Positions 25,347-34,395 of a stretch of 64,000 nucleotides of DNA are shown piece after piece; positions within the stretch are counted from its first letter, which is position 1, and each line of letters starts with the position of its first letter. The translations under genes and the position numbers were made by a program. The stretch comes from JAADHI01 sp964451325 (GTDB lineage Bacteria; Nitrospirota; Nitrospiria; SBBL01; JAADHI01): assembly GCA_964451325.1 (NCBI GenBank), contig CAYVHO010000011.1, positions 1 to 64,000 of the forward strand, read 5' to 3'. Under the pieces are notes generated by a model. That model made no database searches. It was not told where the DNA came from and worked only from the letters and a program-made list of their open reading frames with translations.

Positions 25347-26374
25347 GACACCGCCTCTTCCGGCAAGGGAATCTCAATCGCAACCGTCGTGCCGACACCC
25401 ATCTGACTCTTGATTTTTGCTTCGCCACCCAAAAGACGTGCGCGCTCCGAAATCGCTTCCAAACCAAAAGAGGTTTGATTTTCACTTTGATGTTTCTTAG
25501 GTTTAAATCCGGTGCCATTGTCAATAATAGCCGCCTTGAGTAAACCCTTTTTTGTAATCACCTGCACAGTCACTTCGCTTGCATCCGCATGTTTTTGCAC
25601 ATTGGCCAGTGCCTCCAGAATAATCCGAAAAATAAACACCTTGGCTTCGGGCAAAATCACCGATTCGCTGCCACTTGTTTTGAGTTGAGTTTTAATTTTG
25701 TACTGTCTTTGATAGGTTTTCATGTACTTGCTCAAAGCAGTGTATAAACCCGAACGGTCGAGATAGATCGGACGCAGATTAAAAACGACTTCACGGGCCT
25801 CCGCAATGGCTTCTTTCAGTAATTTTTGTGTCTTTCGAATTGCGCCAGCTGCAGCCGTAGGGTGTTTTTCGATTTGATCAATACAATATTCGATGTGGTA
25901 ATTTAAACCCGCGAGGGTCTGCACCAAACCATCGTGGATGTCGTAGGCAATCCGAGTGCGCTCCTTTGCGATGGCCAACTCCACTTCTTTGACGTATAAA
26001 CGATAGAGAGACTGGTATTCCAATAAATGTTTTTCGATTTTTTCCTTGCTGCGGATGCGCTCATCAATGAGTTGCCACATAAATTTTGCAGAATGCCCCC
26101 CAATGATGGACATACCAGGGCGACGCGCCCTCTGGAGTGCTTCTTCAATCAAGGGGTTTCCCGTGACATCGACGACCAGGTCGGCCTCTTTTGATTTCAA
26201 AAGCCGTTTGTAATCTTTTGTCACAGGAATATGGAGTTTTCGAGCCAGTTGCATCCCCGGTGCATTTTTGTCAACGTCGGCAATGCCAATAATTTGCACC
26301 AGGGGGTCTTTATGAAAAATTTCAAGCAGGGAGGTTCCACCCTGCCCCGCACCGATAATCGCCACCTTACTCAT
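25343..26374 (-). CDS. Histidine kinase with an N-terminal Rossmann (NAD(P)-binding-like) domain
   Basis: A 343-aa soluble kinase without membrane segments. Residues 1-110 form a dinucleotide-binding-like Rossmann domain: VAIIGAGQGGTSLLEIF (GxGxxG), IGIADVDKNAPG (acidic residue after strand 2) and LVVDVTGNPLIEEAL, resembling aspartate/homoserine dehydrogenase N-domains. A helix (110-140) leads to HisKA_3 with phospho-acceptor His147 in RIAYDIHDGLVQTLAGL, then a HATPase with Asn258 and DNGTGF (285-290). The domain order implies direct sensing of a cytoplasmic nucleotide such as NAD(H). It overlaps glgB by 8 bp upstream and the regulator by ATGA. Confidence 0.88.
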   Translation of the reverse strand: MSKVAIIGAGQGGTSLLEIFHKDPLVQIIGIADVDKNAPGMQLARKLHIPVTKDYKRLLKSKEADLVVDVTGNPLIEEALQRARRPGMSIIGGHSAKFMWQLIDERIRSKEKIEKHLLEYQSLYRLYVKEVELAIAKERTRIAYDIHDGLVQTLAGLNYHIEYCIDQIEKHPTAAAGAIRKTQKLLKEAIAEAREVVFNLRPIYLDRSGLYTALSKYMKTYQRQYKIKTQLKTSGSESVILPEAKVFIFRIILEALANVQKHADASEVTVQVITKKGLLKAAIIDNGTGFKPKKHQSENQTSFGLEAISERARLLGGEAKIKSQMGVGTTVAIEIPLPEEAVS

Positions 26375-28307
26375 CTAAAGCACCACGCCTGAGCACCATA
26401 ACAGAGAGCGGTGGCAATGTGAGCACGATAGAGTAAGGTCGGCCGTGTGTGGGCAGAGACTCAGCGCTGACACAACCTAAATTGCCCGCACCACTGCCAT
26501 CATAATAGGCAGAATCACTATTGAGCACCTCATCCCAGCTTCCCGAAAAAGGAATGCCGATGCGATAATCATGACGAAGTTCAGGGGTAAAGTGACAGAT
26601 AAAAAGTAGCACATCGGAAGACACATGAGACTTACGCAAAAAGGCGAGCACACTTTGATTGCGATCCGAACAGTCTATCCATTCGAAACCGGCCTCGCTG
26701 AAATCTTGTTGATGAAGGGCTTTTTCAGAGCGATAGAGATGATTTAAGTCCTTCACCCAACGCTGAACCCCTTTGTGAGATGCATATTCCAATAAATGCC
26801 AGTCCAGGCTGCTCTCGTGATCCCATTCCCGACGCTGTGCAAATTCGCATCCCATAAAAAGTAATTTTTTGCCCGGATGACCGTACATATAGCCATATAA
26901 TAAACGCAATTGCGCAAATTGTTGCCAGTCATTACCCGGCATTCTGTCGATTAAAGCCCCTTTTCCGTGAACAACTTCATCATGAGAAAGCGGCAAGACA
27001 AAATTTTCAGAAAAGGCATAGGCCATGCTAAAGGTCAATTGATGGTGTTCAAATTTACGATAAATCGGGTCTTTACCCAAATAAGAGAGTGTGTCGTGCA
27101 TCCAGCCCATCTTCCATTTCATGCCAAAACCCAAACCGCCCAAGTAAGTGGGCCGGGAGACCATGGGCCAGGCCGTCGATTCCTCCGCAATCACCTGCAC
27201 ATCGGGAAAATTCAAATAAATCGTTTCGTTTAACTTTTTAATTAAGGCCAGGGCTTCCAGGTTTTCCCGGCCCCCGTACTGATTCGGGGTCCACTCCCCT
27301 GCTTTTCTAGAATAATCCAGATAGAGCATGGAGGCCACGGCATCAATTCTCAGACCATCTAAGTGATACTTATCCAGCCAAAAACAAGCACTGCTCATCA
27401 AAAAAGACTGAACCTCATGACGTCCAAAATCAAAAATACAAGTGTTCCAATCCGGATGAAAACCTTTTTGCGGGTCGGCGTACTCAAATAAAGGGCTCCC
27501 GTCAAACATAGCCAAGCCATGTTTGTCATTCGGGAAATGCGCAGGCACCCAATCTAAAATCACACCAATATCATGTTGATGCAGGGCGTCGATTAAAAAC
27601 ATCAGATCTTGTGGCGATCCAAAACGACGGCTGGGGGCAAAATATCCGGTGACCTGGTAGCCCCAAGAGCCGTAAAAAGGATGTTCCATGAGCGGCAGAA
27701 ATTCGACATGGGTAAAATCCATCTCAAGCAGATAGGGCACGAGTATTTCTGCCAATTCTCGGTAAGTGAGAAAACGATTGCCTTCTTCAGGTTTTCTCTG
27801 CCACGAGCCGAGATGAAGTTCATAAATAGACATTGGCGCGTCTAGCGCATTATGCCTGGCACGTTTTGCCATCCAGGCCTCATCGTTCCAATCGTAGTCA
27901 AGATGCGTCGCGATCGCCGCCGTTTTAGGTGGCTCCTCCCAGGAAAAAGCAAAAGGGTCACTCTTTTCGAGTGCAGTCTCCTGGTGTTTTGAACGAATGT
28001 GATATTTGTAAAGGGACTCTGCGCTCACCTCAGGGAAAAACCCTTCCCAAATGGCAGAGTAGTCTTGTCGGAGCCTCAGGGCATGCACATCTGCCATCCA
28101 CCCATTAAAACCTCCGATCACAGAAACCGCGTGTGCTCCCGGGACCCACACACGAAAAAGTGTGCCCAGACAGCCGTCGCGGCGAATCTGTCGGGAGCCC
28201 ATTTTTTCATAAAGCCTTGCGTGGTTTCCTTGATGGAAAGCCGCAATATCACCTTCACTTAGCTCCCAGGTTTCAGGCACATCGTTTTTTTTTAAACTAT
28301 CCCCCAT
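26367..28307 (-). CDS. glgB: 1,4-alpha-glucan branching enzyme GlgB
   Basis: A 646-aa GH13 enzyme creating alpha-1,6 branches in glycogen. An N-terminal CBM48 (LFRVWVPGAHAVSVIGGFNG) precedes the barrel with HFPNDKHGLAMFDG, the nucleophile Asp in LDGLRIDAVASMLYLDY, the acid Glu in IAEESTAWP and VLPLSHDEVVHGKG. The second N-terminal CBM of long GlgBs is missing, so this is the short type. It overlaps glgX by 11 bp and the kinase by 8 bp, forming one transcription unit. Confidence 0.95.
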   Translation of the reverse strand: MGDSLKKNDVPETWELSEGDIAAFHQGNHARLYEKMGSRQIRRDGCLGTLFRVWVPGAHAVSVIGGFNGWMADVHALRLRQDYSAIWEGFFPEVSAESLYKYHIRSKHQETALEKSDPFAFSWEEPPKTAAIATHLDYDWNDEAWMAKRARHNALDAPMSIYELHLGSWQRKPEEGNRFLTYRELAEILVPYLLEMDFTHVEFLPLMEHPFYGSWGYQVTGYFAPSRRFGSPQDLMFLIDALHQHDIGVILDWVPAHFPNDKHGLAMFDGSPLFEYADPQKGFHPDWNTCIFDFGRHEVQSFLMSSACFWLDKYHLDGLRIDAVASMLYLDYSRKAGEWTPNQYGGRENLEALALIKKLNETIYLNFPDVQVIAEESTAWPMVSRPTYLGGLGFGMKWKMGWMHDTLSYLGKDPIYRKFEHHQLTFSMAYAFSENFVLPLSHDEVVHGKGALIDRMPGNDWQQFAQLRLLYGYMYGHPGKKLLFMGCEFAQRREWDHESSLDWHLLEYASHKGVQRWVKDLNHLYRSEKALHQQDFSEAGFEWIDCSDRNQSVLAFLRKSHVSSDVLLFICHFTPELRHDYRIGIPFSGSWDEVLNSDSAYYDGSGAGNLGCVSAESLPTHGRPYSIVLTLPPLSVMVLRRGALDE

Positions 28308-30426
28308 TCACCCGCCTTTTTAAGGATCCCAGTTGAAAGACAACAAGAGAATGGGCGAGTAAAGGAAAAAAAGTGCCCCCTTTTTCCATTGGCCGCTTGA
28401 GTCCCGTGACCTCAACTGCAGTATTCATCAGGATTTTCCAAAACACGTGCTCATGATGGGCAGGTAAAAGGAAGGGGGTGTCTGTCGCGCTTGCGTTCAT
28501 CAGGATGAGGAGCGTTTTTCCAACAATGGCTTGGCCTTCTTTGTCCAGCGTTTCGATGGCATCTCCGGCAAGCCGCATGCCCATGGCTTGAAGGCAATCT
28601 GCATGCCATTCCTGATCACTCATTTCAGACCCGCTGGGTGAAAACCATGTGATGTCTTTGATTTCAGACCCGCGAATCTTGCGTCCCTGAAAAAAACGAC
28701 GCCGGCGCAATACGGGGTTTTTCCTGATTTGGACCAAATCCTGAACGAAAGCAAGAAAGGTCTTTTGTTCAGGATCCAAGTCCCAGTGATACCATGTTAG
28801 TTCGTTATCCTGACAATAAGCATTGTTGTTTCCCTGCTGACTGCGTCCCAACTCGTCCCCTCCATAGATCATGGGGACCCCTTGAGAGAGCAATAAAGTT
28901 GCCATAAAATTACGTTTCTGACGCGCCCGCAAGGCTTTAATTCTGGGTTCGTCCGTCGGTCCCTCCACACCACAATTCCAGGTATCGTTGTGGGATGCAC
29001 CATCCCGATTATCTTCTCCATTGGCGGCATTGTGTTTTTCGTTGTAGCTCACGAGATCGTGCAGGGGAAAACCATCGTGGCAAGTGACAAAATTGATACT
29101 GGCATGGGGTCTCCGCCCGCCGTGTTCGTAGAGATCACTGCTACCTGAAAGACGTGTCGCAAGTTCTGCCACCTGACAATTATCACCCTTCCAAAAACGT
29201 CGGATCGTGTCTCTGTATTTCCCATTCCACTCCGTCCAAAGCACGGGGAAATTACCTACCTGGTAGCCCCCCTCACCCAAATCCCAAGGCTCGGCAATGA
29301 GTTTGACCTGTGAAATAACCGGGTCTTGATGAATGATGTCAAAAAAAGAGCCCAATCTGTCCACGTCGTGCAGTTCACGCGCAAGCGTGCTGGCCAGATC
29401 AAAACGAAAGCCATCCACATGCATCTCCTGAATCCAATACCGCAGGCTGTCCATAATCAGCTGAAGCACATGCGGCTGCGTCATGTTGAGGGTATTTCCA
29501 CAGCCCGTATAATCAATATAACGATCCATTGCAGCCGGATCCAGACGATAGTAGGAACGATTATCAATACCACGTAAAGAAAGTGTGGGGCCAAATTCAT
29601 CCCCCTCGGCCGTATGATTATAAACAACGTCCAAAATCACTTCGATGTTGTTGGTGTGCAGGGTGCGCACCATCATCTTAAACTCATCCACAGGACTCAT
29701 CGTGCCTGAGCCATAACGCAACTCCGGGGCAAAAAAAGAAAGGGTGTTATAACCCCAGTAATTGGACAAACCCTTTTTAAGCAAAAAATGGTCATCAATA
29801 TGATGATGCACAGGCATCAGCTCTACTGCAGTCACACCCAGGGCATGCAGATGTTTGATGACAGATTCTGAAATGACGCCGGAATAGGTCCCACGTAATT
29901 TTTCTGGAACATCTGGGTGTCGCGCCGTCAGACCTTTTACATGGGTTTCATAGATGAGAGTCTCATGCCAGGGGTGACGGGGTGCTTTGTCATCGCCCCA
30001 GGAGTAGGCTGTATCCACCACTTTCGCGAGTGCAGCAAAAGCCGCATTGTCGCGGGTATCCGCACCCACCCCCTCCGAAGTATAAGCCACCATCGCCTCA
30101 TGCCATTGAATGGTTCGTGCGATTTCTTTTGCATAAGGATCAATAAGCAGTTTTGTCGGATTAAAACGATCTCCGGCAATGGGGTCATAGGGGCCGTGAA
30201 CCCGATAGGCATAAAGACATCCGGGACGTGCATCCGGGAGATAGATGTGCCAGACCATATCGGTCTGCTCACTTAAAAAAATACGCTGTGTTTCTTTTGT
30301 ATCATTAACAGAATCAAAGAGGCAAAGCTCAACCTTGTGAGCATGCTGGGAAAAAAGAGCGAAATTGACGCCTTTTCCATCCCAAGTTGCACCTAATGGA
30401 TAGGGGGTGCCTGGTTTGACTCTCAT
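28297..30426 (-). CDS. glgX: Glycogen debranching enzyme GlgX
   Basis: A 709-aa GH13_11 isoamylase-type enzyme cleaving alpha-1,6 links of limit dextrins. The N-terminal CBM48 (GATWDGKGVNFALFSQHA) precedes the barrel with VILDVVYNHTAEG, nucleophile Asp in DGFRFDLASTL, acid Glu in KLIAEPWDLGEGGYQVG, and NFVTCHDGFPLHDL. It leads the glgX-glgB-kinase-regulator operon. AGGGG five bases before ATG is the ribosome binding site. No glgA, glgC or glgP is present, so synthesis is encoded elsewhere. Confidence 0.95.
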   Translation of the reverse strand: MRVKPGTPYPLGATWDGKGVNFALFSQHAHKVELCLFDSVNDTKETQRIFLSEQTDMVWHIYLPDARPGCLYAYRVHGPYDPIAGDRFNPTKLLIDPYAKEIARTIQWHEAMVAYTSEGVGADTRDNAAFAALAKVVDTAYSWGDDKAPRHPWHETLIYETHVKGLTARHPDVPEKLRGTYSGVISESVIKHLHALGVTAVELMPVHHHIDDHFLLKKGLSNYWGYNTLSFFAPELRYGSGTMSPVDEFKMMVRTLHTNNIEVILDVVYNHTAEGDEFGPTLSLRGIDNRSYYRLDPAAMDRYIDYTGCGNTLNMTQPHVLQLIMDSLRYWIQEMHVDGFRFDLASTLARELHDVDRLGSFFDIIHQDPVISQVKLIAEPWDLGEGGYQVGNFPVLWTEWNGKYRDTIRRFWKGDNCQVAELATRLSGSSDLYEHGGRRPHASINFVTCHDGFPLHDLVSYNEKHNAANGEDNRDGASHNDTWNCGVEGPTDEPRIKALRARQKRNFMATLLLSQGVPMIYGGDELGRSQQGNNNAYCQDNELTWYHWDLDPEQKTFLAFVQDLVQIRKNPVLRRRRFFQGRKIRGSEIKDITWFSPSGSEMSDQEWHADCLQAMGMRLAGDAIETLDKEGQAIVGKTLLILMNASATDTPFLLPAHHEHVFWKILMNTAVEVTGLKRPMEKGGTFFPLLAHSLVVFQLGSLKRRVNGG

Positions 30427-30797
30427 TAAAACCCCTTGATTATTTTAAAAGAAAAACCTGCACGAACCCGCGGAAGGTGAGTGTAGCACTCTCCCTCTGT
30501 TGGTTCAAGATGAGTCCCTTCAGCACGATTCACTGCGCCTATTTTGTGCGCTCAAACGAAATAAAATAATCTCTATTTTTTTCTTCCACGAACAAGTTAA
30601 ATATGTATATGATGAGAAAGTGGGGTCGAAATTGGGTCTTTAACGAAGACAATTTCACCTGCTCTTTCGTCGAAGGATAGCGACGGATAAAATATCTTTT
30701 TGCCACGGGAGTACAGATTCCTCCCAAATGAATGAGAGAATAGCATTGATTTATAAGGTGTTTTCCCGTGATGGGACTTTTAAAAAATATCCTTTTA

Positions 30798-30806
30798 TGC
30801 TAAGAT
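30798..30806 (+). promoter_or_regulatory. Extended -10 promoter candidate for the REC-AraC gene
   Basis: TGCTAAGAT combines the TGN extension with TAAGAT (30801-30806). There is no good -35. It lies about 145 bp before the ATG and directly upstream of the leader hairpin. Confidence 0.35.
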
Positions 30807-30837
30807 ACTTTGCCAAGATGGCTATTATCTCCTTCTA

Positions 30838-30863
30838 AATGAAGCGGACAGAACCGCTTCATT
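30838..30863 (+). other. Perfect 10-bp leader hairpin
   Basis: AATGAAGCGG (30838-30847), loop ACAGAA and CCGCTTCATT (30854-30863). It is placed in the leader of the REC-AraC gene and has no following T run, so it is a folded leader or a protein site and not a terminator. Confidence 0.7.
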
Positions 30864-30949
30864 ACAGGCAAAAAAATTTAATGGTCATTAAAGTCGGGCG
30901 GGGACAAGTTGTCCTCATTACGAAAATATAGAGAAGGGATACAGATTCG

Positions 30950-31705
30950 ATGACGGAAACATTGAAAAAGGTAATTCTTCTGGTTGACGACGATCCTGCG
31001 ATTTTGAATGCATTCAAACAGCTTTTCGGGCAGAAATACGACCTCGTTTTCGCAGAAAGCGCAGAAGATGCACTTCACATTTTTAAGCAAAAAGAGGAAT
31101 TTAATCTGATTATTTTGGATTATCGTCTGCCCGATATGGATGGGATCGCGCTGTTCAAAAAGATCAGAAAAGAAGACCGGGTCACCCCGATTCTTTTCAT
31201 CAGCGCTTATGGCAGCAAAGAAGTCCTGGCCCAAATGATTGATGTTCGCCCCCATGGTTTTATCGACAAACCCTGGAACAACGAAGTCCTCGAACAGAAA
31301 ATCGCGCGACTGGTGGGGACCAATCCCTTCCAACAGGTTCATGAAACATTGAATATCCCCATTCACTCCCTGTCCATCAAGATCTTTCGGGCCGTGCAAT
31401 ACATTGACCGACACCACAGTTCCTCAAACCTCTCCCTTGAAGGGGTCGGAAACGCAGTGTCCCTGCATCCCAAATATCTTTCCGCCTCTTTCAAAGAAGA
31501 GTGCAGAATCGGATTTCACGACTACCTCATAGAGATTCGTATTTTTCGTGCGACACAACTATTGAAAGACCCCCACCGTATTATCAAACAAGTCAGCAGT
31601 GAGGTCGGTTTTTCAGATCAGGGTTATTTTTGCAAAGTTTTCCAAAATAAAGTGGGGCTATCTCCTTCAATCTATCGAAAAGAATTCCTTGCAAGAAGGA
31701 GATAA
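30950..31705 (+). CDS. Response regulator with AraC-type DNA-binding domain
   Basis: A 251-aa regulator. Residues 7-125 are a receiver domain: ILLVDDDPAILNAF, Asp57 in LIILDYRLPDMDG, SAYGSKE and the switch Lys in GFIDKPW. Residues 145-250 are two AraC HTHs: SLEGVGNAVSLHPKYLSASF and IKQVSSEVGFSDQGYFCKVF, with the family's end 'VGLSPSIYRK'. REC-AraC proteins (YesN-like) usually pair with membrane kinases, but none lies adjacent, so it is an orphan here. A purine-rich GAAGGGA precedes the ATG. It may autoregulate through the hairpin-bearing leader. Confidence 0.9.
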   Translation: MTETLKKVILLVDDDPAILNAFKQLFGQKYDLVFAESAEDALHIFKQKEEFNLIILDYRLPDMDGIALFKKIRKEDRVTPILFISAYGSKEVLAQMIDVRPHGFIDKPWNNEVLEQKIARLVGTNPFQQVHETLNIPIHSLSIKIFRAVQYIDRHHSSSNLSLEGVGNAVSLHPKYLSASFKEECRIGFHDYLIEIRIFRATQLLKDPHRIIKQVSSEVGFSDQGYFCKVFQNKVGLSPSIYRKEFLARRR

Positions 31706-31771
31706 AAATATCATGCCCGACAACCTTGCGGCGTTTCGGCCCTTGTTTTTCGGGCAAAATTAGCAACGCCT

Positions 31772-34342
31772 ATGTCAAATTTGGTCTCAGGGCGCCTTCC
31801 TCTGGAGATTCGGCCCCAGTCTTATACGCTTGACTTGTTTGTCCAACCGAAAGAAAAAGTCTTTTCGGGAAGACTGGTCATTTCGCTCCTGATCGAAAAA
31901 CCGCTTCGGGCGATCACCCTGCATGCGCTTGATCTCGTTATCACTGAAACCAGACTTTGTGGACAAGAAGCTCTGGTTTCAGTGGATGCCGCAGATGAAA
32001 CCATTACGCTCACCTTTCCAGAGACCATCCCACCCGGAGATCAAGCACTTTCACTTGCATTTTCTGGAAAACTCAATCAGCAGATGCGGGGTCTTTACGC
32101 CACAGAAGTCCGGGGGGAAACCTTTGCATTTACACAATTTGAGGCCACTGATGCCAGACGGATGTTTCCCTGTTTTGACGAACCTGCATTTAAGGCACGG
32201 TTTAAACTCTCCTTAAATATCCCAGCACATCTCACGGCACGCTCCAACATGCCGATCCTTGAAGAGAAAAAAACAGGAGATCTGAAAAAAGTCACTTTTG
32301 ATGAAACACCACTTATGTCCACTTACCTGCTTGCCGTCGCCGTCGCTCGCCTCGAAAAAAGAGAAATCTTCGTCGGGAAAACCCAAGTCGCCGTTTGGAC
32401 TTTACCGGAGCAAGTGCCACTTGGAAGCTTCGCACTCAAAGTAACCCAAGGCGTTTTACCGCTTTTGAATGACTATTTTGACCTGCCCTGCCCCACGCCT
32501 AAACTCGACCTCGTCTGTGTGCCCGATTTTGCAATGGGGGCCATGGAGAATTGGGGCGCAATTTTTTTCCGCGACGCCTGTCTGCTTTTGGACGAAAACC
32601 GCTCCTCAACCGCAACACAACGTCGGGTGGCCGACGTCATCACCCACGAAATTGTGCATCAATGGTTTGGCAACCTTGTGACCATGCAATGGTGGGATGA
32701 CCTTTGGTTAAACGAATCTTTTGCCACCTGGCTCGCCTGTAAAATCGTAGATCAATGGCGACCGGAATGGGATTTCTGGCTCTCCTTCCAAGAGGGAAAG
32801 GCTGTGCCACTCGCCTTGGATACCCTCGAAAATAGCCGCGCAATTCAAGCAGAAGTTGCAAATGCCGCTGAAATTGAAGAAATGTTCGATGCCTTAACCT
32901 ACGAAAAAGGGGGGGCCTGCCTCCGCATGATCGAACAATTTTTAGGAGAATCGGTCTTTCGTAAAGGCATTCGCCGCTACATAAAACAGTTTCAGTATCA
33001 AAATGCATCCGCCGACGACCTTTGGACAACACTTGAAACATCCTCAGCCCAGCCGCTCAAAAAAATCGCGGAAGATTGGTTTACCCGCCCAGGCTTTCCA
33101 CTCATCAAAATTACAGCACAGGACGACAAACAAAACACCCTACATCTCTCTCAGCAGCGTTTTACAGGCACAACATCAACAACAGACTTGAGCCCCTGGA
33201 CCGTTCCAATGACACTCAGATATGCGGACGATGAAGGGATTCACAGCCAACACATTTTGATGGACAAACAAAAAATGGATCTCACACTTCCCATAAGCGG
33301 AGCCCTCAAATGGCTTTACGGCAATGCCGAGGAAGCGGGCTTTTATCGAACAGCTTATGAGGGTCTACCTGCAAAGGCCTTATCCACCTTCGGCACAGAA
33401 ATCCTTAAACCCATTGAAAAAATCGGATATTTGGGAGATTTATGGGCCTTAAGCCATCGAGGAGATCACTCTATTTCCGTTTTCATGGAAGCCCTCTGTC
33501 ATTTTAGAGGGGATGCCAGTCGGGTACTGGTTTCGGAGACCTGCTCTTATTTAGAAATTCTTTCACATCAACTTGTCGGACCCGCTGATCATTCGCGCTT
33601 CGCAGCATTTGTGGATTTGCAGCTGACACCACTCTGGAAAAACTGTGGCTGGGACGCCGACAAGAATGAAGACGATGAAAAACGTCTGGTACGTGCAGAC
33701 CTACTTTGGGCCCTGGGCTCCATTGCGCAGGATGAAGAAATTTTATCCGAGCTGCCAAGGCGACAAACGCTCTACCAGGCAAGACCGCACTCCATTGATG
33801 CAAGCCTTGTGGGAACCCTTATTCGTCTTTGTGCTCTTACAGATGGGGGAATGCGATTTAAGAAATTTATTGAAAAATTAGAAAGAAGTCCTACCCCGGA
33901 GCAACGGGATCACTACCTGCTTGCCCTCGCCACATTCAACAAACCGGCACTCGCCTGTAAACTCATTGACCTGTGCCTCTTAGATAAAATACGTGCACAA
34001 GATATCTGGAAACCCATTCGCGCCTTACTTTCAAATCCGGTCGTTCAAGAAGTAAGCTGGAACTACATCAAACAACATTGGACTGCCCTGCACAAAAAAG
34101 GAGGCAGTCTTGCGGCACAACGCATCATTCAATCTACGGCACAGCTCTGGTCTGAAGACTGGCATGCTGATGTTTCTGATTTTTTTAAAAATCCAGACAT
34201 TCATCCGGGAGTGGGAAGACGGACTTTGGCGCAAACCCTTGAATTTATCCAACTCGGCATACAATTCAAAAAAAATCAAACATCCGAGCTTTCAAACTGG
34301 CTCAAAAAAAATGCACCAGCCGGAGTAAAAAAGGTCTTTTAA
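31772..34342 (+). CDS. M1-family zinc aminopeptidase
   Basis: An 856-aa metallopeptidase trimming N-terminal residues from peptides. The substrate motif GAMEN is at 256-260 and the zinc site HEIVH at 292-296 with the third ligand Glu315 in LWLNESFATW. A catalytic Tyr lies in ALTYEKGGACLRMIE. The C-terminal half is the ERAP1-type helical domain (residues about 520-840), placing it with tricorn-interacting-factor F2/F3 or ERAP-like enzymes and not E. coli PepN. No signal peptide, so cytoplasmic. It follows the regulator gene by 66 bp with no clear ribosome binding site. Confidence 0.92.
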   Translation: MSNLVSGRLPLEIRPQSYTLDLFVQPKEKVFSGRLVISLLIEKPLRAITLHALDLVITETRLCGQEALVSVDAADETITLTFPETIPPGDQALSLAFSGKLNQQMRGLYATEVRGETFAFTQFEATDARRMFPCFDEPAFKARFKLSLNIPAHLTARSNMPILEEKKTGDLKKVTFDETPLMSTYLLAVAVARLEKREIFVGKTQVAVWTLPEQVPLGSFALKVTQGVLPLLNDYFDLPCPTPKLDLVCVPDFAMGAMENWGAIFFRDACLLLDENRSSTATQRRVADVITHEIVHQWFGNLVTMQWWDDLWLNESFATWLACKIVDQWRPEWDFWLSFQEGKAVPLALDTLENSRAIQAEVANAAEIEEMFDALTYEKGGACLRMIEQFLGESVFRKGIRRYIKQFQYQNASADDLWTTLETSSAQPLKKIAEDWFTRPGFPLIKITAQDDKQNTLHLSQQRFTGTTSTTDLSPWTVPMTLRYADDEGIHSQHILMDKQKMDLTLPISGALKWLYGNAEEAGFYRTAYEGLPAKALSTFGTEILKPIEKIGYLGDLWALSHRGDHSISVFMEALCHFRGDASRVLVSETCSYLEILSHQLVGPADHSRFAAFVDLQLTPLWKNCGWDADKNEDDEKRLVRADLLWALGSIAQDEEILSELPRRQTLYQARPHSIDASLVGTLIRLCALTDGGMRFKKFIEKLERSPTPEQRDHYLLALATFNKPALACKLIDLCLLDKIRAQDIWKPIRALLSNPVVQEVSWNYIKQHWTALHKKGGSLAAQRIIQSTAQLWSEDWHADVSDFFKNPDIHPGVGRRTLAQTLEFIQLGIQFKKNQTSELSNWLKKNAPAGVKKVF

Positions 34343-34395
34343 TCTTCTACAAAAAAATTAAACCTTCTTTCTAAAACAAAAACGGCTTCCTGATT

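Larger units (their letters stand above)
30427..30949. other. Intergenic region of 523 bp with two hairpins and a promoter-like site
   Basis: No convincing gene lies here. On the left is the short leader of glgX. A hairpin at 30628-30656 has GAAATT and GTCTT pairing with AAGAC and AATTTC (11 bp, GG bulge, 5-base loop). The rest upstream of the response-regulator gene is AT-rich and contains an extended -10 site and a second, perfect hairpin, listed separately. Confidence 0.6.

Noticed and set aside
30539..30727. 62-codon minus-strand frame in the gap before the REC-AraC gene
   Set aside because: No ribosome binding site, no recognisable motif, and composition typical of non-coding AT-rich DNA.
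31706..31771. TGCCCG/CGGGCA pair as a terminator of the REC-AraC gene
   Set aside because: The loop is over 25 bases and no T run follows.
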